Source of the DNA: Lachnospiraceae bacterium
Lineage (GTDB): Bacteria > Bacillota > Clostridia > Lachnospirales > Anaerotignaceae
Direction: 5' to 3'
Length of the DNA: 64,000 nt
Assembly (NCBI GenBank): GCA_019422065.1
Contig: JAHZEA010000010.1
Location: 30,419 to 94,418, forward strand
Below the pieces are notes generated by a model that saw only the letters and a program-made list of their open reading frames with translations, was not told the origin of the DNA and did not search any database. A program made the position numbers and the translations under genes. Each line of letters opens with the position of its first letter. Positions within the stretch are counted from its first letter, which is position 1. Shown here in pieces: positions 26,703-36,013 of this stretch.

Positions 26703-28163
26703 TTATATTCCTCCGTTTTTTAAAAGTTCCTCTGACTCAACTATTATTTCAGCCGCCCATGGCGGTACGCCCGAATCGTCATAGCTTTCACTTAAAAATA
26801 CAAAAGCCGTTTCATAAGGCGGCATTTTTTCAGGATAAGTTCCAAAACCGTCTGTAAAATATATCATACCTTTTAAATTTTCAGCTTTGCCTTCTTCTAT
26901 TAGATTATTTAAGTATTCAAAAGCCGGTCTGAAATCAGTTCCGCCAAATCCTCGGGCTTCAAATGATTTTACATATTTTTCAAAATCCTCACGGCATGTA
27001 ATAACCATGTCCGACTGAACTTTGCTGTCGCACTGAATAATATGCACATTTATTTTTCTAAAAAAGCTTTCATTGTCCCTCAGAACAGAATACGTTTCAT
27101 TTAAAAAACCTTTTATAAGCTCTCCTGAGCATGACGCTGATGTGTCCAGCACAATAGCAAATTCGTCTATTTTTTTGTCGTCTTTGTACTCCAAAGGCTC
27201 TATAAGTGGCATGTTGTTATACACCTTTAAGCCATAAGTATAATAAATATAATCAAAGCTGTCCAAATCCAGTTTCATTACTTCTTTTCTTGTAAAGAAC
27301 TTACGCAGAAAATCCCTGTAATTGTACCTTTCACGGTTTTCTATTTTAATATATTTTAAAAGCTCCCCGGCTTCGTCAGCTTTCTGGCGTGAAAAAGTGT
27401 CCATATCTGTCTGTGTCTTGGAGCTTATGTCTTTCCATTTGTCGTCAAAATCTTTTTTGTTAGGTGTTCCCTTGTTTTTATTTTCTTTGCCTTTTTTATC
27501 TGAATTTCCCGGGTTTATAGGACCGTTTGAGTCGTCATCCTCACCCTCGCCGTCATTATTATTATCTCCATTTTCATCTTGTGAGTTATCCGGCATTTGA
27601 AGTGTTTGTTCTACATTATCGTATATAGTCCAAAATTCATGGTCGTCAACAAAAAACTCCGAGGCTATGTTTTTAATTTCCTCATCATTAAGCCCCATAC
27701 CCTCAAGGAGCCTGTATACAGCCTGAGCCGAAACGGTTTTTATGTTTTCATCAACAAGTGAATAAATACGCCTTTTTTCAGCCGTCATATCACGGCGTAT
27801 GCCGCCGTATTTAAGTGAATCAATGAGGTGTTCAGCGGCTATGTCGCAGGCAATATCCCAAATTTCTTTTACTTTTCCTTCACGGGATGACGGGTGACGG
27901 AACATACAGTGGAATATCATGTGCAGATATGCCCTGTTAACCCATTTCATATCTGTGCGGTATTTTTCAATAAGAAACATAGGCGAATAATAAATATAAT
28001 ATCCGTCTGTGCCTATTCCCCCTGTTTTGTCGCTGGGAGCGTACCTAAAACCGCCGAAAGCCATTGCCAGAAAACGCATATACATATAAAGTTCGCTTCT
28101 TGATGTTTCAAGTATGTCCTGACCTACCCGTTCAAGTTTTTTAATTATTTCATACTGTCCCAT
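26703..28163 (-). CDS. VWA-like protein with DUF2201 metallopeptidase-like domain
   Basis: 486 residues. The N-terminal half carries a zinc-peptidase-like helix pair, HMIFHCMFRH (about residue 82) and DIACDIAAEHLID (about 106), as in DUF2201. A low-complexity acidic linker rich in D, N and G follows (about 195-235). The C-terminal domain starts DEFAIVLDTSASCSGELIK, a MIDAS-like DxSxS, and later has GGTDFRPAFEYL and YFTDGFGTYP, so metal-dependent adhesion-site residues are kept. It pairs with the downstream ATPase in the manner of RavA-ViaA. Confidence 0.85.
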   Translation of the reverse strand: MGQYEIIKKLERVGQDILETSRSELYMYMRFLAMAFGGFRYAPSDKTGGIGTDGYYIYYSPMFLIEKYRTDMKWVNRAYLHMIFHCMFRHPSSREGKVKEIWDIACDIAAEHLIDSLKYGGIRRDMTAEKRRIYSLVDENIKTVSAQAVYRLLEGMGLNDEEIKNIASEFFVDDHEFWTIYDNVEQTLQMPDNSQDENGDNNNDGEGEDDDSNGPINPGNSDKKGKENKNKGTPNKKDFDDKWKDISSKTQTDMDTFSRQKADEAGELLKYIKIENRERYNYRDFLRKFFTRKEVMKLDLDSFDYIYYTYGLKVYNNMPLIEPLEYKDDKKIDEFAIVLDTSASCSGELIKGFLNETYSVLRDNESFFRKINVHIIQCDSKVQSDMVITCREDFEKYVKSFEARGFGGTDFRPAFEYLNNLIEEGKAENLKGMIYFTDGFGTYPEKMPPYETAFVFLSESYDDSGVPPWAAEIIVESEELLKNGGI

Positions 28164-28183
28164 TTAAGTTTGACCTTTCAGTT

Positions 28184-29125
28184 TTATAAATCAAATGTTT
28201 TCTTTTTACTTCCGAATTTTCTCATTTTAATATCCATTAACTGCGCCGTAAAATCAGCCCTGTCGTTTTTAACTGTTTCGTCAATGGCATATTTTATATT
28301 ATCAGCATTTAAAATATCTAGGCTTTCCATTTTTTCTAAAAAACCAATATTTTCACTTTGAGAAATTACATTTATCGCTTCTGAAATATTTTCCGACAAA
28401 TATTTTATATATTCCTTTTTTGCTTCTTCTGTAAGTCCAAAAGGCTTTTCCAGCCTGTTTATAGCTATTAAGCACAGTGTCTGAGGAAATTCCTCAGCAG
28501 CGGCGTATTTAAAAGCAGAATCATATACGGCATAATTAAGCCTGTTTTTGTCTATTGCACGCCTATACAAAACACCGGCGCCATGGGTTACAGTCTCAAA
28601 TGTTTTGGAATAGCATTTATCTATATATTCATAGCCATAGCCGGGAAATATAAGACTGCAATTGTTTTTTTCTATATTAAGTACTATTTCTCCGCTTAAT
28701 TCACTTAAAAAGCCTGAAACAGAAGACGAAATTTTATCATCTGTTATTGTTATTTCATTTAAACTATCGCAGTTTTTAACAAAACCATCACCTATATACT
28801 CAACATTTGAAGGTATGCTTATTTTTTCAAGTGCTCGGCAGTTATAAAACAAATGCGCTCCGGCAAAATTAAGGTTATCAGAAAAAACTGCTTCCTTTAA
28901 AGCACGGCACTCACAAAAAGCATAGTTACCGGCATAAACAATGCTTTTTGGAAAAATAACTTCTTTTATTTCGCCATGGTTTCTGAAAGCCTCGTCACCT
29001 ATGTGAGTTACGGTATAATTTTCTATTTTATCAGGTATAACAACAAAACTTTCAGAGCCAGTATATTTTTCAATAACAGCGCTGCCGTTATTTATGGAAT
29101 ATTCAAAACTGCCAAAGGTACTCAT
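28184..29125 (-). CDS. Cytoplasmic BspA-type leucine-rich-repeat protein, first gene of the operon
   Basis: 313 residues without signal peptide. Residues about 35-135 form several LRR_5 repeats of the type AFRNHGEIKEVIFPKSI, AFCECRALKEAVFSD and LFYNCRALEKISIPSNV. The C-terminal half (about 170-310) is helical, charged and not recognised. BspA-like repeats usually occur on secreted proteins, so an intracellular one next to a VWA/ATPase pair is likely a recognition module or adaptor. 20 bp separate it from the VWA gene. Confidence 0.8.
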   Translation of the reverse strand: MSTFGSFEYSINNGSAVIEKYTGSESFVVIPDKIENYTVTHIGDEAFRNHGEIKEVIFPKSIVYAGNYAFCECRALKEAVFSDNLNFAGAHLFYNCRALEKISIPSNVEYIGDGFVKNCDSLNEITITDDKISSSVSGFLSELSGEIVLNIEKNNCSLIFPGYGYEYIDKCYSKTFETVTHGAGVLYRRAIDKNRLNYAVYDSAFKYAAAEEFPQTLCLIAINRLEKPFGLTEEAKKEYIKYLSENISEAINVISQSENIGFLEKMESLDILNADNIKYAIDETVKNDRADFTAQLMDIKMRKFGSKKKTFDL

Positions 29126-29220
29126 TTCAATCCTCCGCTACTAATATTTATATACACATTTTAAAAGTCATCTGCTATAATAACTAAAACTGTTTTTACT
29201 AATATAAAAGGAGCTTTAAA

Positions 29221-30030
29221 ATGGAAAAACAATTTAAAGGCGCCGTATTTTTCGACTACGACGGAACACTTACAGATAAAGACGCCGGACTTTTTGTTCC
29301 ATCACCAAAAACTGTTGAGGCAATAAACCGCCTGCGCAAAAACGGCTATGCCGCATGCCTTGCAACCGGCAGAAGCTTAAAATATATACCAAAATTTAAT
29401 ATATACTTTGATATTATAATTACCGCAAACGGCGGCTGCACAGTATATAAAAATAAAGTAGTTGGCGAAAAACCTTTTACCCCTGAAACAATTAAATCCC
29501 TTACAGATTATTTTACAGAAAAAAACATGATATTTGTACTTGAAAATTATGCGAAATGCTATGTAAATTTACCCAATGATAAATTATTCAATAAAATGAT
29601 ATCAATGTTTAATGTTAAGCCAACTGTTTTTACACCTTTAGAGCAGTACAGTAACGAAAATATATATAAAATACTGCTTATATACAGAAACACCGGTGAT
29701 ATAATACCGCTAAAAAGCGGTTTTTCGGATATTTCCGACATAACTGTGCCAAATGACGGCATTACATCCTGCGATATTAACCCAAAAGGCGTATCCAAAG
29801 CCAACGGTGTTATAGATGTCTGCCAATATTTTGGCATAGACATTAAAAACACCTATGCCTTTGGCGATGGCGAAAACGACCGCACAATGCTTCAAGCTGC
29901 CGGGTACGGCATAGCCATGCAAAAACATCACCCAAGCCTTGATGATGTATGCAGCATGGTTACTGGTGAAGCGTCTAAAAACGGCATATATGACGCCCTT
30001 ACAAAATTAGGACTTATTGATAAATTCTGA
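29221..30030 (+). CDS. HAD-superfamily (Cof-type, IIB) phosphatase
   Basis: 269 residues with the HAD motifs: FFDYDGTLTDKD (nucleophile Asp), ATGRS (motif II), a lysine near PKGVSKANGVI and the motif IV GDGENDRTML. The C2B cap between motifs II and III marks the Cof group that hydrolyses sugar phosphates, flavin nucleotides or similar. Exact substrate unknown. AAAGGAG precedes the ATG. Confidence 0.9.
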   Translation: MEKQFKGAVFFDYDGTLTDKDAGLFVPSPKTVEAINRLRKNGYAACLATGRSLKYIPKFNIYFDIIITANGGCTVYKNKVVGEKPFTPETIKSLTDYFTEKNMIFVLENYAKCYVNLPNDKLFNKMISMFNVKPTVFTPLEQYSNENIYKILLIYRNTGDIIPLKSGFSDISDITVPNDGITSCDINPKGVSKANGVIDVCQYFGIDIKNTYAFGDGENDRTMLQAAGYGIAMQKHHPSLDDVCSMVTGEASKNGIYDALTKLGLIDKF

Positions 30031-30140
30031 TTCTTAGAAATAATACCACAGTATTATATTTAATTCTACCTATTTCTAAGCATTTAATAAGGTTTTTGAT
30101 ATTTTTTAAACAATCACAAAATTTATACATGGAGGATATT

Positions 30141-31121
30141 ATGACAGATAAAAATACATCTTTAAAAGAAATATATTTAGCCGGCGGATGTTTCTGGGGT
30201 GTTGAGCGTTTTATGAAAAACGTGTACTCCGTTGTTTCTACCCAGTGCGGCTATGCTAACGGAAACACAGAAAATCCTACTTATGAACAAGTATGTTATT
30301 TTGGCACAAACCATGCCGAAACAGTAAAAGTAGTTTATGACACAGCAAAAGCCGATTTAAAATTCATACTTAAAATGTACTTTTCTATAATAGACCCTAC
30401 ACTTGTTGACCAGCAGGGACCGGATATAGGTCCGCAGTATAGAACAGGTATATATTACACAGAGCCTTCCGATGAGGAAATTATAAGGGCATGCCTTGCG
30501 GAACTTAAAAAAGACTATCCTCACGATTTAATTGTTGTTGAGTGCCTGCCGCTTAGCAATTTTTACCCTGCTGAGGATTATCACCAAAATTATTTAGACA
30601 AAAATCCGGGCGGATACTGCCATATTCCATGGGGAGATATCAAAAAGGCTTTCCACACCTACCCTATACTTGATTTTACAATGTATCTTGAAAGACCGGA
30701 CGACGAGAAAATAAAAAATACTCTTTCCCCTCTTTCATACGAAGTAACACAAAACGCCGCAACAGAGCCGCCTTTTAATAACGAATACAATGACTTTTTT
30801 GAAGAAGGAATATATGTTGACATTATTACAGGAGAGCCGCTTTTTTCATCTAAAGACAAATTCGCCTGCTCCTGCGGCTGGCCTAGCTTTTATAAGCCTA
30901 TAGACAGAAGATGCCTTATATATAAAGAAGATACTTCTTTTGGTATGGTGCGTACAGAAGTTTTGTGCCGTTCTTCCAAAGCACACTTAGGCCATGTGTT
31001 TAACGATATTAATGTAAACGGACATACAGAAAGATATTGCATTAATTCCGCCGCCATAAAATTTATACCTGTTGATAAACTTAAAGAAAAGGGATACAAT
31101 GAATTAATTGCTTTATTTTAA
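30141..31121 (+). CDS. msrAB: Peptide methionine sulfoxide reductase MsrA/MsrB fusion
   Basis: 326 residues; repairs both S and R methionine sulfoxides. The MsrA domain has the catalytic GGCFWGVERF near residue 15 and the product-binding YHQNYL. The MsrB domain starts near 180, with CGWPSF and the catalytic Cys in RYCINSAAIKF; the usual zinc cysteines are partly missing (RSSKAHLGHVF). The start MTDKNTS was picked for its GGAGG; an earlier in-frame ATG lacks one. Confidence 0.95.
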   Translation: MTDKNTSLKEIYLAGGCFWGVERFMKNVYSVVSTQCGYANGNTENPTYEQVCYFGTNHAETVKVVYDTAKADLKFILKMYFSIIDPTLVDQQGPDIGPQYRTGIYYTEPSDEEIIRACLAELKKDYPHDLIVVECLPLSNFYPAEDYHQNYLDKNPGGYCHIPWGDIKKAFHTYPILDFTMYLERPDDEKIKNTLSPLSYEVTQNAATEPPFNNEYNDFFEEGIYVDIITGEPLFSSKDKFACSCGWPSFYKPIDRRCLIYKEDTSFGMVRTEVLCRSSKAHLGHVFNDINVNGHTERYCINSAAIKFIPVDKLKEKGYNELIALF

Positions 31122-31437
31122 GGCTTATTATAACATTGAATTTTAAAACCAATATTATTAATGTGCAATTTTTCACTTTAATTTAGCATGCTAAATTAAC
31201 TAAAATGCAACATAAAAACTCTATTCTTACTACAGTTTTTTGTATAAAAAAGCGCTTAGTTTTTCCACGAAAAACATTTGTCTTTTTGTAGGAAATTCAT
31301 AAAAATGAATTTTTTTGAAAAGAGGGCTTTTTTTCGTCAAATTGGTGTGCTATAATACGCTTAGTTTTTCACAGAAAGATATTTGTTCGTGATAGATAAT
31401 ACAAAGAGAAATCAAAGATAACAGGGAGGCAGATATT
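31122..31437 (+). promoter_or_regulatory. Aminotransferase promoter region with duplicated box
   Basis: An extended -10 promoter, TGCTATAAT (31348-31356), lies here. A 29-bp box starting CGCTTAGTTTTTC occurs at 31253-31281 and again at 31358-31386, each directly after a -10-like TATAAA or TATAAT, so a promoter-plus-start segment seems duplicated. An 18-bp perfect palindrome, AATTTAGCATGCTAAATT, is at 31181-31198. No gene in the gap. Confidence 0.5.
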
Positions 31438-32631
31438 ATGAATCCAGATTATATAGCAGAAAGAATTGGTCGTTTGGGAACAGAATCAGCATTTGAAGTT
31501 TTAAGCAAAGCAAAAGCTCTTGAGGCACAGGGCAAAGATATTATTCATCTTGAAATAGGCCAGCCTAACTTTGCTACACCTGAGCATGTGGCAAAAGTTG
31601 CATGTGAGTCAATACGTGACGGTGAAACAGGTTATACAGCTTCTCAGGGTGAGCTTTATTTAAGAGAAGCCATAGCTAAAAGAGCAAGAGAACAAGGAAA
31701 TATTAACACAAATGCTGACGAAGTAGTTATAGTTCCTGGCGGAAAGCCTATTATGTTCTTTACAATGCTTGCACTTATTAACCCGGGCGATGAAGTAATA
31801 TACCCTAACCCAGGTTTTCCAATATATGAATCATGCATACGTTTTGCAGGCGGTGTTCCGGTTCCAGTACCTGTAATTATGGAAAACGACTTTAAAATAG
31901 ACGCTAAGGTGCTTAAATCACTTATTACAGATAAAACAAAACTTGTTATTATCAACTCCCCTGGCAACCCAACAGGCGGTGTTATGGAAGAAAAAGACAT
32001 AAGAGCTATTGCCAATGTTTTAAAAGATACAAACATTTTTGTTATGAGCGACGAAATATATAGCCGTCTTATATATAACGGCACAAAACATTTTTCAATA
32101 GCTTCCATACCTGAAATGAAAGACCGCACAATCGTACTTAACGGTTTTTCAAAACCTTACGCTATGACAGGTTGGAGAATTGGCTACGGAATTATGAATA
32201 AAGACCTTGCCAAAGTAATGACACTTCTTATGGTTAACTCCAGCTCATGTGTTGCTGGCTTTACACAGGAAGCCGCAAAAGCTGCTCTTGAAGGCCCTCA
32301 GGACTGTGTTAGCGAAATGGCTGAGGCTTATAAATACAGACTTGAATACTTTGTAAACGAGCTTAATAAAATAGATGGCATTAAGTGCCTTATGCCAAAA
32401 GGTTCATTCTATCTTTTCCCAAGCATTAAAGGCACAGGCCTTTCTGACAGGGAGTTTGCAGACAGACTTTTAAGAGAAGCAGGAGTTGCCTGCCTTGCCG
32501 GCAGCAGCTTTGGAAAATACGGCGAAGGCCATCTTCGTCTTTCAGCTGCTACATCTTTCGAGAACCTTCAGGAGGCAATCGTAAGAATTAAAGACTTTAT
32601 AGCTAAAATTAAGCTTGAAAAAACAGCTTAA
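31438..32631 (+). CDS. Class I/II aminotransferase (pyridoxal phosphate)
   Basis: 397 residues, fold type I. The PLP lysine is in NGFSKPYAMTGWRIGY; NSPGNPTGGVM and SDEIYSRLIYN carry the Asn and Asp/Tyr that hold the cofactor, and the substrate carboxylate Arg is near GEGHLRLS. This subgroup includes aspartate and aromatic aminotransferases; the amino acid used cannot be fixed from sequence. GGGAGG precedes the ATG. Confidence 0.93.
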   Translation: MNPDYIAERIGRLGTESAFEVLSKAKALEAQGKDIIHLEIGQPNFATPEHVAKVACESIRDGETGYTASQGELYLREAIAKRAREQGNINTNADEVVIVPGGKPIMFFTMLALINPGDEVIYPNPGFPIYESCIRFAGGVPVPVPVIMENDFKIDAKVLKSLITDKTKLVIINSPGNPTGGVMEEKDIRAIANVLKDTNIFVMSDEIYSRLIYNGTKHFSIASIPEMKDRTIVLNGFSKPYAMTGWRIGYGIMNKDLAKVMTLLMVNSSSCVAGFTQEAAKAALEGPQDCVSEMAEAYKYRLEYFVNELNKIDGIKCLMPKGSFYLFPSIKGTGLSDREFADRLLREAGVACLAGSSFGKYGEGHLRLSAATSFENLQEAIVRIKDFIAKIKLEKTA

Positions 32632-32684
32632 ACATAACCAAAATAAACAATAAACTCTTCCTACAATCCTTTTACCTACTTAAA

Positions 32685-32716
32685 AATACCCGGCTTAAAC
32701 AGTTCGGGTATTTTTT
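32685..32716 (+). terminator. Aminotransferase terminator
   Basis: AATACCCG/CGGGTATT hairpin followed by T7. Confidence 0.8.
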
Positions 32717-32832
32717 TGTTAATAAATATATACCCTATAGTTTTTCTGCCTTAACAAAATGTTGTATAAGACGAAATATAAAATAATAAAAAATAACAAT
32801 TCATATTTTTTCTGATGGAGGTAGAATAAATA

Positions 32833-33573
32833 ATGCGTATCAATGCGTCAAGTCAAAGTCAAATACTCAATACATATTTTAATAATCAAAATTCGGCAAA
32901 AACAAACATGAACACTGTAAGTTCTGTATTCAAAAACAGAGATGTGCTTACTATTTCCAATCAGGGAAAAAAAGAAAGCTTGGTTCAGCAGCTTTTAAAC
33001 CAAAAAAAGCTTATTCAGGAAAACAAAGAAGCATTATTGGAAAAAGGCATAGAAACCGGATATGTAGAGCAAGAAAAGCTTGATGATTTTGATGAGCAGT
33101 TAAAAGCCATTGATGAGCAGATAGCCAAAGCCTACAGTGAAGAAACTCAGGATAAAACAGATGAGAAAAGCACAAACAAAAACAAAACCATGACCGAGGA
33201 TGAGTACAGAGAGCAAAAATTAAACAGCATATCCAATATATCCGGCAGTTTAAAAAATTCAGAAATTGTAATGTCTGTTAAAGGCAAAATGGAAGGCGAA
33301 AAGAATGTACTTGAAGCCGAAATAAAATTAGACGGTTCAAATGCTTCCGAAAGTAAGTTTAAAAGAATAGCCGAGATTGACGCTAAAACATCATCCATAA
33401 TGAATAAAACAGGTGAAACATTATCGGAAATAAATTATTCTTTTAAACAAGATAATGAATATGTTATTACAGAAGACCCGGAAAAGGAACAAAACAATAA
33501 AATACCTGAAAAAGACAATAACAACCAAGAAATACCTTTTGATAAATATAATGATGATGCATACATAAAATAA
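32833..33573 (+). CDS. Uncharacterised coiled-coil protein
   Basis: 246 residues, hydrophilic, no signal peptide. The N-terminus (MRINASSQSQILNTYFNNQN, then DVLTISNQGKKESL) resembles clostridial proteins of unknown role that begin MRI and carry a DxxxIS segment. Residues about 50-105 are predicted coiled coil (LLNQKKLIQENKEALLEKG), followed by a lysine- and threonine-rich linker and an acidic, asparagine-rich tail. GGAGG lies 13 bp upstream, slightly far. No function assigned. Confidence 0.6.
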   Translation: MRINASSQSQILNTYFNNQNSAKTNMNTVSSVFKNRDVLTISNQGKKESLVQQLLNQKKLIQENKEALLEKGIETGYVEQEKLDDFDEQLKAIDEQIAKAYSEETQDKTDEKSTNKNKTMTEDEYREQKLNSISNISGSLKNSEIVMSVKGKMEGEKNVLEAEIKLDGSNASESKFKRIAEIDAKTSSIMNKTGETLSEINYSFKQDNEYVITEDPEKEQNNKIPEKDNNNQEIPFDKYNDDAYIK

Positions 33574-33604
33574 ATTTCATAAAAAACAAATAAATATATA
33601 AACA

Positions 33605-33641
33605 AAAAAGCTTTAGAACAAAACATGCTCTAAAGCTTTTT
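33605..33641. terminator. Bidirectional terminator
   Basis: AAAAAGCTTTAGA/TCTAAAGCTTTTT hairpin between the convergent unknown protein gene and the symporter gene. Confidence 0.85.
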
Positions 33642-33648
33642 ATATTTA

Positions 33649-34929
33649 TTATTTTTTACCTGCCGAAGGGTTATTAAATATTTCTCTGTTAAATTCTTTG
33701 TTCTGATATGCAACTATTGTAGTACATATAGCGTCACCTGTAATATTTACTGCTGTTCTTGTCATATCAAGTATACGGTCAATACCCATTATAAGCGCTA
33801 TAGCCTCAACAGGAAGGCCAACAGAAGCAAATACCATTGAAAGAGTTATAAGTCCAACACCCGGTACACCAGCTGTACCAATAGATGCAAGGGTTGCTGT
33901 TGCTATAACTGTAATATAATCAGTCATTCCAAGGTCTATGCCATAAGCCTGAGCGGCAAACACTACTGCTACACCCTGCATTATGGCTGTTCCGTCCATA
34001 TTAATAGTAGCTCCTAAAGGAATAGTAAAAGACGAAATCTTTCTTGATACACCTAATTTATTTTCAAGTGTATCTATAGAAAGCGGTATTGTAGCATTTG
34101 ATGTAGCTGTTGAAAATGCAAAGCTCATTACAGGGAAAAACTTTTTAATAAATATAATAGGGTTAAGTCCTGTAAGCACTTTTAAAAGACCTGTGTATAC
34201 AATAAAGCAGTGTATAAAAAGCGCTGCCAAAACGCCTATCATATATTTCAAAAGCGGCACAAATGCCATAAAGCCTATGCCTGCAAAAGTATTGGCTATA
34301 AGGCAGAAAACACCAATAGGTGCCACATGCATAACCATACTTGTCATTTCCATCATAATATCATTAAACTGGCCGAAAAAGTTAGCTACTGTTTCTGTTT
34401 TGCTTCCCATTTTAGCCAATATAATACCTACAATAAGTGCAAATAAAATAGTAGGCAGCATATCGCCGTTTGCTAAAGCCCCAATAGGGTTTTTAGGTAT
34501 AATATTTAAAAGAGTATCAGCAAGGCTTGTACTTTCGGCAATAGTAACTTCAGCCGTTTCAATGCTTGATGTATCAAGGCCTATACCCGGGTTAATAATG
34601 TTTCCAACTGTAAGGGCTACAGTAATAGCAACAGCTGTTGTAACAAGGTAGAAAAGCAATGTCTTAACACCTACCTTACCCAATGTAGCTGTATCTCCCA
34701 CAGCAGCACTGCCGCATACCAGTGAGCAAAAAACAAGCGGCACAACAAGCATCTGCATAAGCCTTAAAAAGCCATTTCCGCATACATAAAATACACCGCC
34801 AATAAGCACTGTATCTTTAAAATATCCGGCTGGCACAAAGTAATGAAGCACTGTACCTGTAATGGCACCTAATATTAAAGAAATAAATATTTTTGTGGTA
34901 AGACCTAATTTTTTACCTTTATTTTCCAA
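33649..34929 (-). CDS. Dicarboxylate/amino acid:cation symporter (DAACS family)
   Basis: 426 residues with eight or so membrane spans. Family signatures are visible: the serine-rich hairpin region FAFSTATSNATIPLS, the PLGATINMDGTA motif of glutamate/C4-dicarboxylate carriers and GIDRILDMTRTAVNITGD, with the substrate-binding Asp/Arg. Imports glutamate, aspartate or C4-dicarboxylates with H+ or Na+. The start is a TTG with GGAG 8 bp upstream, inside the 3' end of the reductase gene it overlaps by 11 bp. Confidence 0.92.
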   Translation of the reverse strand: MENKGKKLGLTTKIFISLILGAITGTVLHYFVPAGYFKDTVLIGGVFYVCGNGFLRLMQMLVVPLVFCSLVCGSAAVGDTATLGKVGVKTLLFYLVTTAVAITVALTVGNIINPGIGLDTSSIETAEVTIAESTSLADTLLNIIPKNPIGALANGDMLPTILFALIVGIILAKMGSKTETVANFFGQFNDIMMEMTSMVMHVAPIGVFCLIANTFAGIGFMAFVPLLKYMIGVLAALFIHCFIVYTGLLKVLTGLNPIIFIKKFFPVMSFAFSTATSNATIPLSIDTLENKLGVSRKISSFTIPLGATINMDGTAIMQGVAVVFAAQAYGIDLGMTDYITVIATATLASIGTAGVPGVGLITLSMVFASVGLPVEAIALIMGIDRILDMTRTAVNITGDAICTTIVAYQNKEFNREIFNNPSAGKK

Positions 34930-35791
34930 TTAAACCGCTCCTTTCAAGCATGTGCCTCTCAAGGGCAGTTTCCCAGTCAGGCATTTCATATATACCGGTC
35001 ATTTCCATCATAAGGTTTTCAAGAGCTGTATACCTTGGACGCATGCTGTCCATGTTTTCGCTTTCCTTGTTGTAAAGCACAGGTTTTAATACATCTGTTG
35101 ATAATCCCGAAAGTTCAAGTATTCTCTTTGCGTAATCAAACCTGCTGCACATACCGGTGCATGCGGCATGGAATATGCCGTATTCGTCGCTTCTTATAAC
35201 CTTATTTATAAACTCAGATAAAGCATAAACACTTGTTGGTGAGCTAATCTGGTTAACGGCAGCTTCAATTGTTCTTTTTTCCTTAGCAGCATTTATAACC
35301 TCAGATACAAAGTCGCCTTCTCCATAGCCGTATATCCATGTACTTCTTATTATAATGTGCTTTGGTGTAAGCTCTTTGGCAAATACTTCTCCTGCCAGCT
35401 TAGACTTACCGTAAACCGAAACAGGCTCGGTTTTATCAAACTCATTAAGAGCTCTTTCTTCATTTCCGGCAAAAACGTCATCTGTTGAAAGCTGAACCAT
35501 TGTGGCACCTATCTGCCTTGAAGCAGAGCTTAAGTTTCTGGCTCCAAGGGAATTAACCTTATATGCCTTAACCCTGTCTTTTTCACATTCCTCAATGTCG
35601 CTTATGCAGGCACAGTTTATAATAACATCCGGCCTGTTAATTACAGCAAAACGCGTTACTTCTTCGGTATTTGTAACATCCAGCTCCAAGTCTGTAGAAA
35701 AAATCTTGTCACAATTGTTGCTTAAAGTTTCTTCAAGTATTCTTCCTATATTGCCTGAAGAACCGGCTATCCAAATTTTTCTGTTTATCAT
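34919..35791 (-). CDS. RmlD-like NAD(P)-dependent reductase (SDR superfamily)
   Basis: 290 residues resembling dTDP-4-dehydrorhamnose reductase: nucleotide site IAGSSGNIGRILEE, then INCACISDIEECEKD, catalytic YGKSKLAGE and RSTWIYGYGEGDF. No other rhamnose or sugar-nucleotide genes are nearby, so the substrate is open; RmlD-like proteins also include regulatory paralogues of SAM synthetase. The start MINRKIW has AAAGGACGG upstream. Cotranscribed with the symporter from the attenuated promoter at 35832-35965. Confidence 0.8.
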   Translation of the reverse strand: MINRKIWIAGSSGNIGRILEETLSNNCDKIFSTDLELDVTNTEEVTRFAVINRPDVIINCACISDIEECEKDRVKAYKVNSLGARNLSSASRQIGATMVQLSTDDVFAGNEERALNEFDKTEPVSVYGKSKLAGEVFAKELTPKHIIIRSTWIYGYGEGDFVSEVINAAKEKRTIEAAVNQISSPTSVYALSEFINKVIRSDEYGIFHAACTGMCSRFDYAKRILELSGLSTDVLKPVLYNKESENMDSMRPRYTALENLMMEMTGIYEMPDWETALERHMLERSGLIGK

Positions 35792-35831
35792 GCTTACCGT
35801 CCTTTCAAACACAATAACTTAATGATACAGC

Positions 35832-35965
35832 AAAAAAGACAATCCGCCTGCCATATAATATTAAATTATTCAGGCAAATTAAATTGTCTTTTTAATAAAC
35901 ATACTGTTAAAAATCAAACTTTTTCAGACGGGGCATATATTATCATATATCCATGTTTCTTGCAA
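35832..35965 (-). promoter_or_regulatory. Promoter and attenuator leader of the reductase-symporter operon
   Basis: Minus strand: TTGCAA (35965-35960), 17 bp, TAATAT (35942-35937). The leader then forms a terminator: AAAAAGACAAT and GCCTG pair with CAGGC and ATTGTCTTTTTT (35893-35832), ending in T6. CCGTCTG at the leader start (35931-35925) can instead pair over 7 bp with CAGGCGG (35850-35844) in the terminator's 3' arm, a mutually exclusive antiterminator. Effector unknown. Confidence 0.55.
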
Positions 35966-36013
35966 GTTTTTAAACTCAAGTTTTTTAAAAAAAATTAAAA
36001 TTTTATAATATTT

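Noticed and set aside
35790..35965. SAM riboswitch ahead of the RmlD-like gene
   Set aside because: RmlD-like proteins can be related to SAM synthetase regulators, but none of the SAM aptamer consensus is present.
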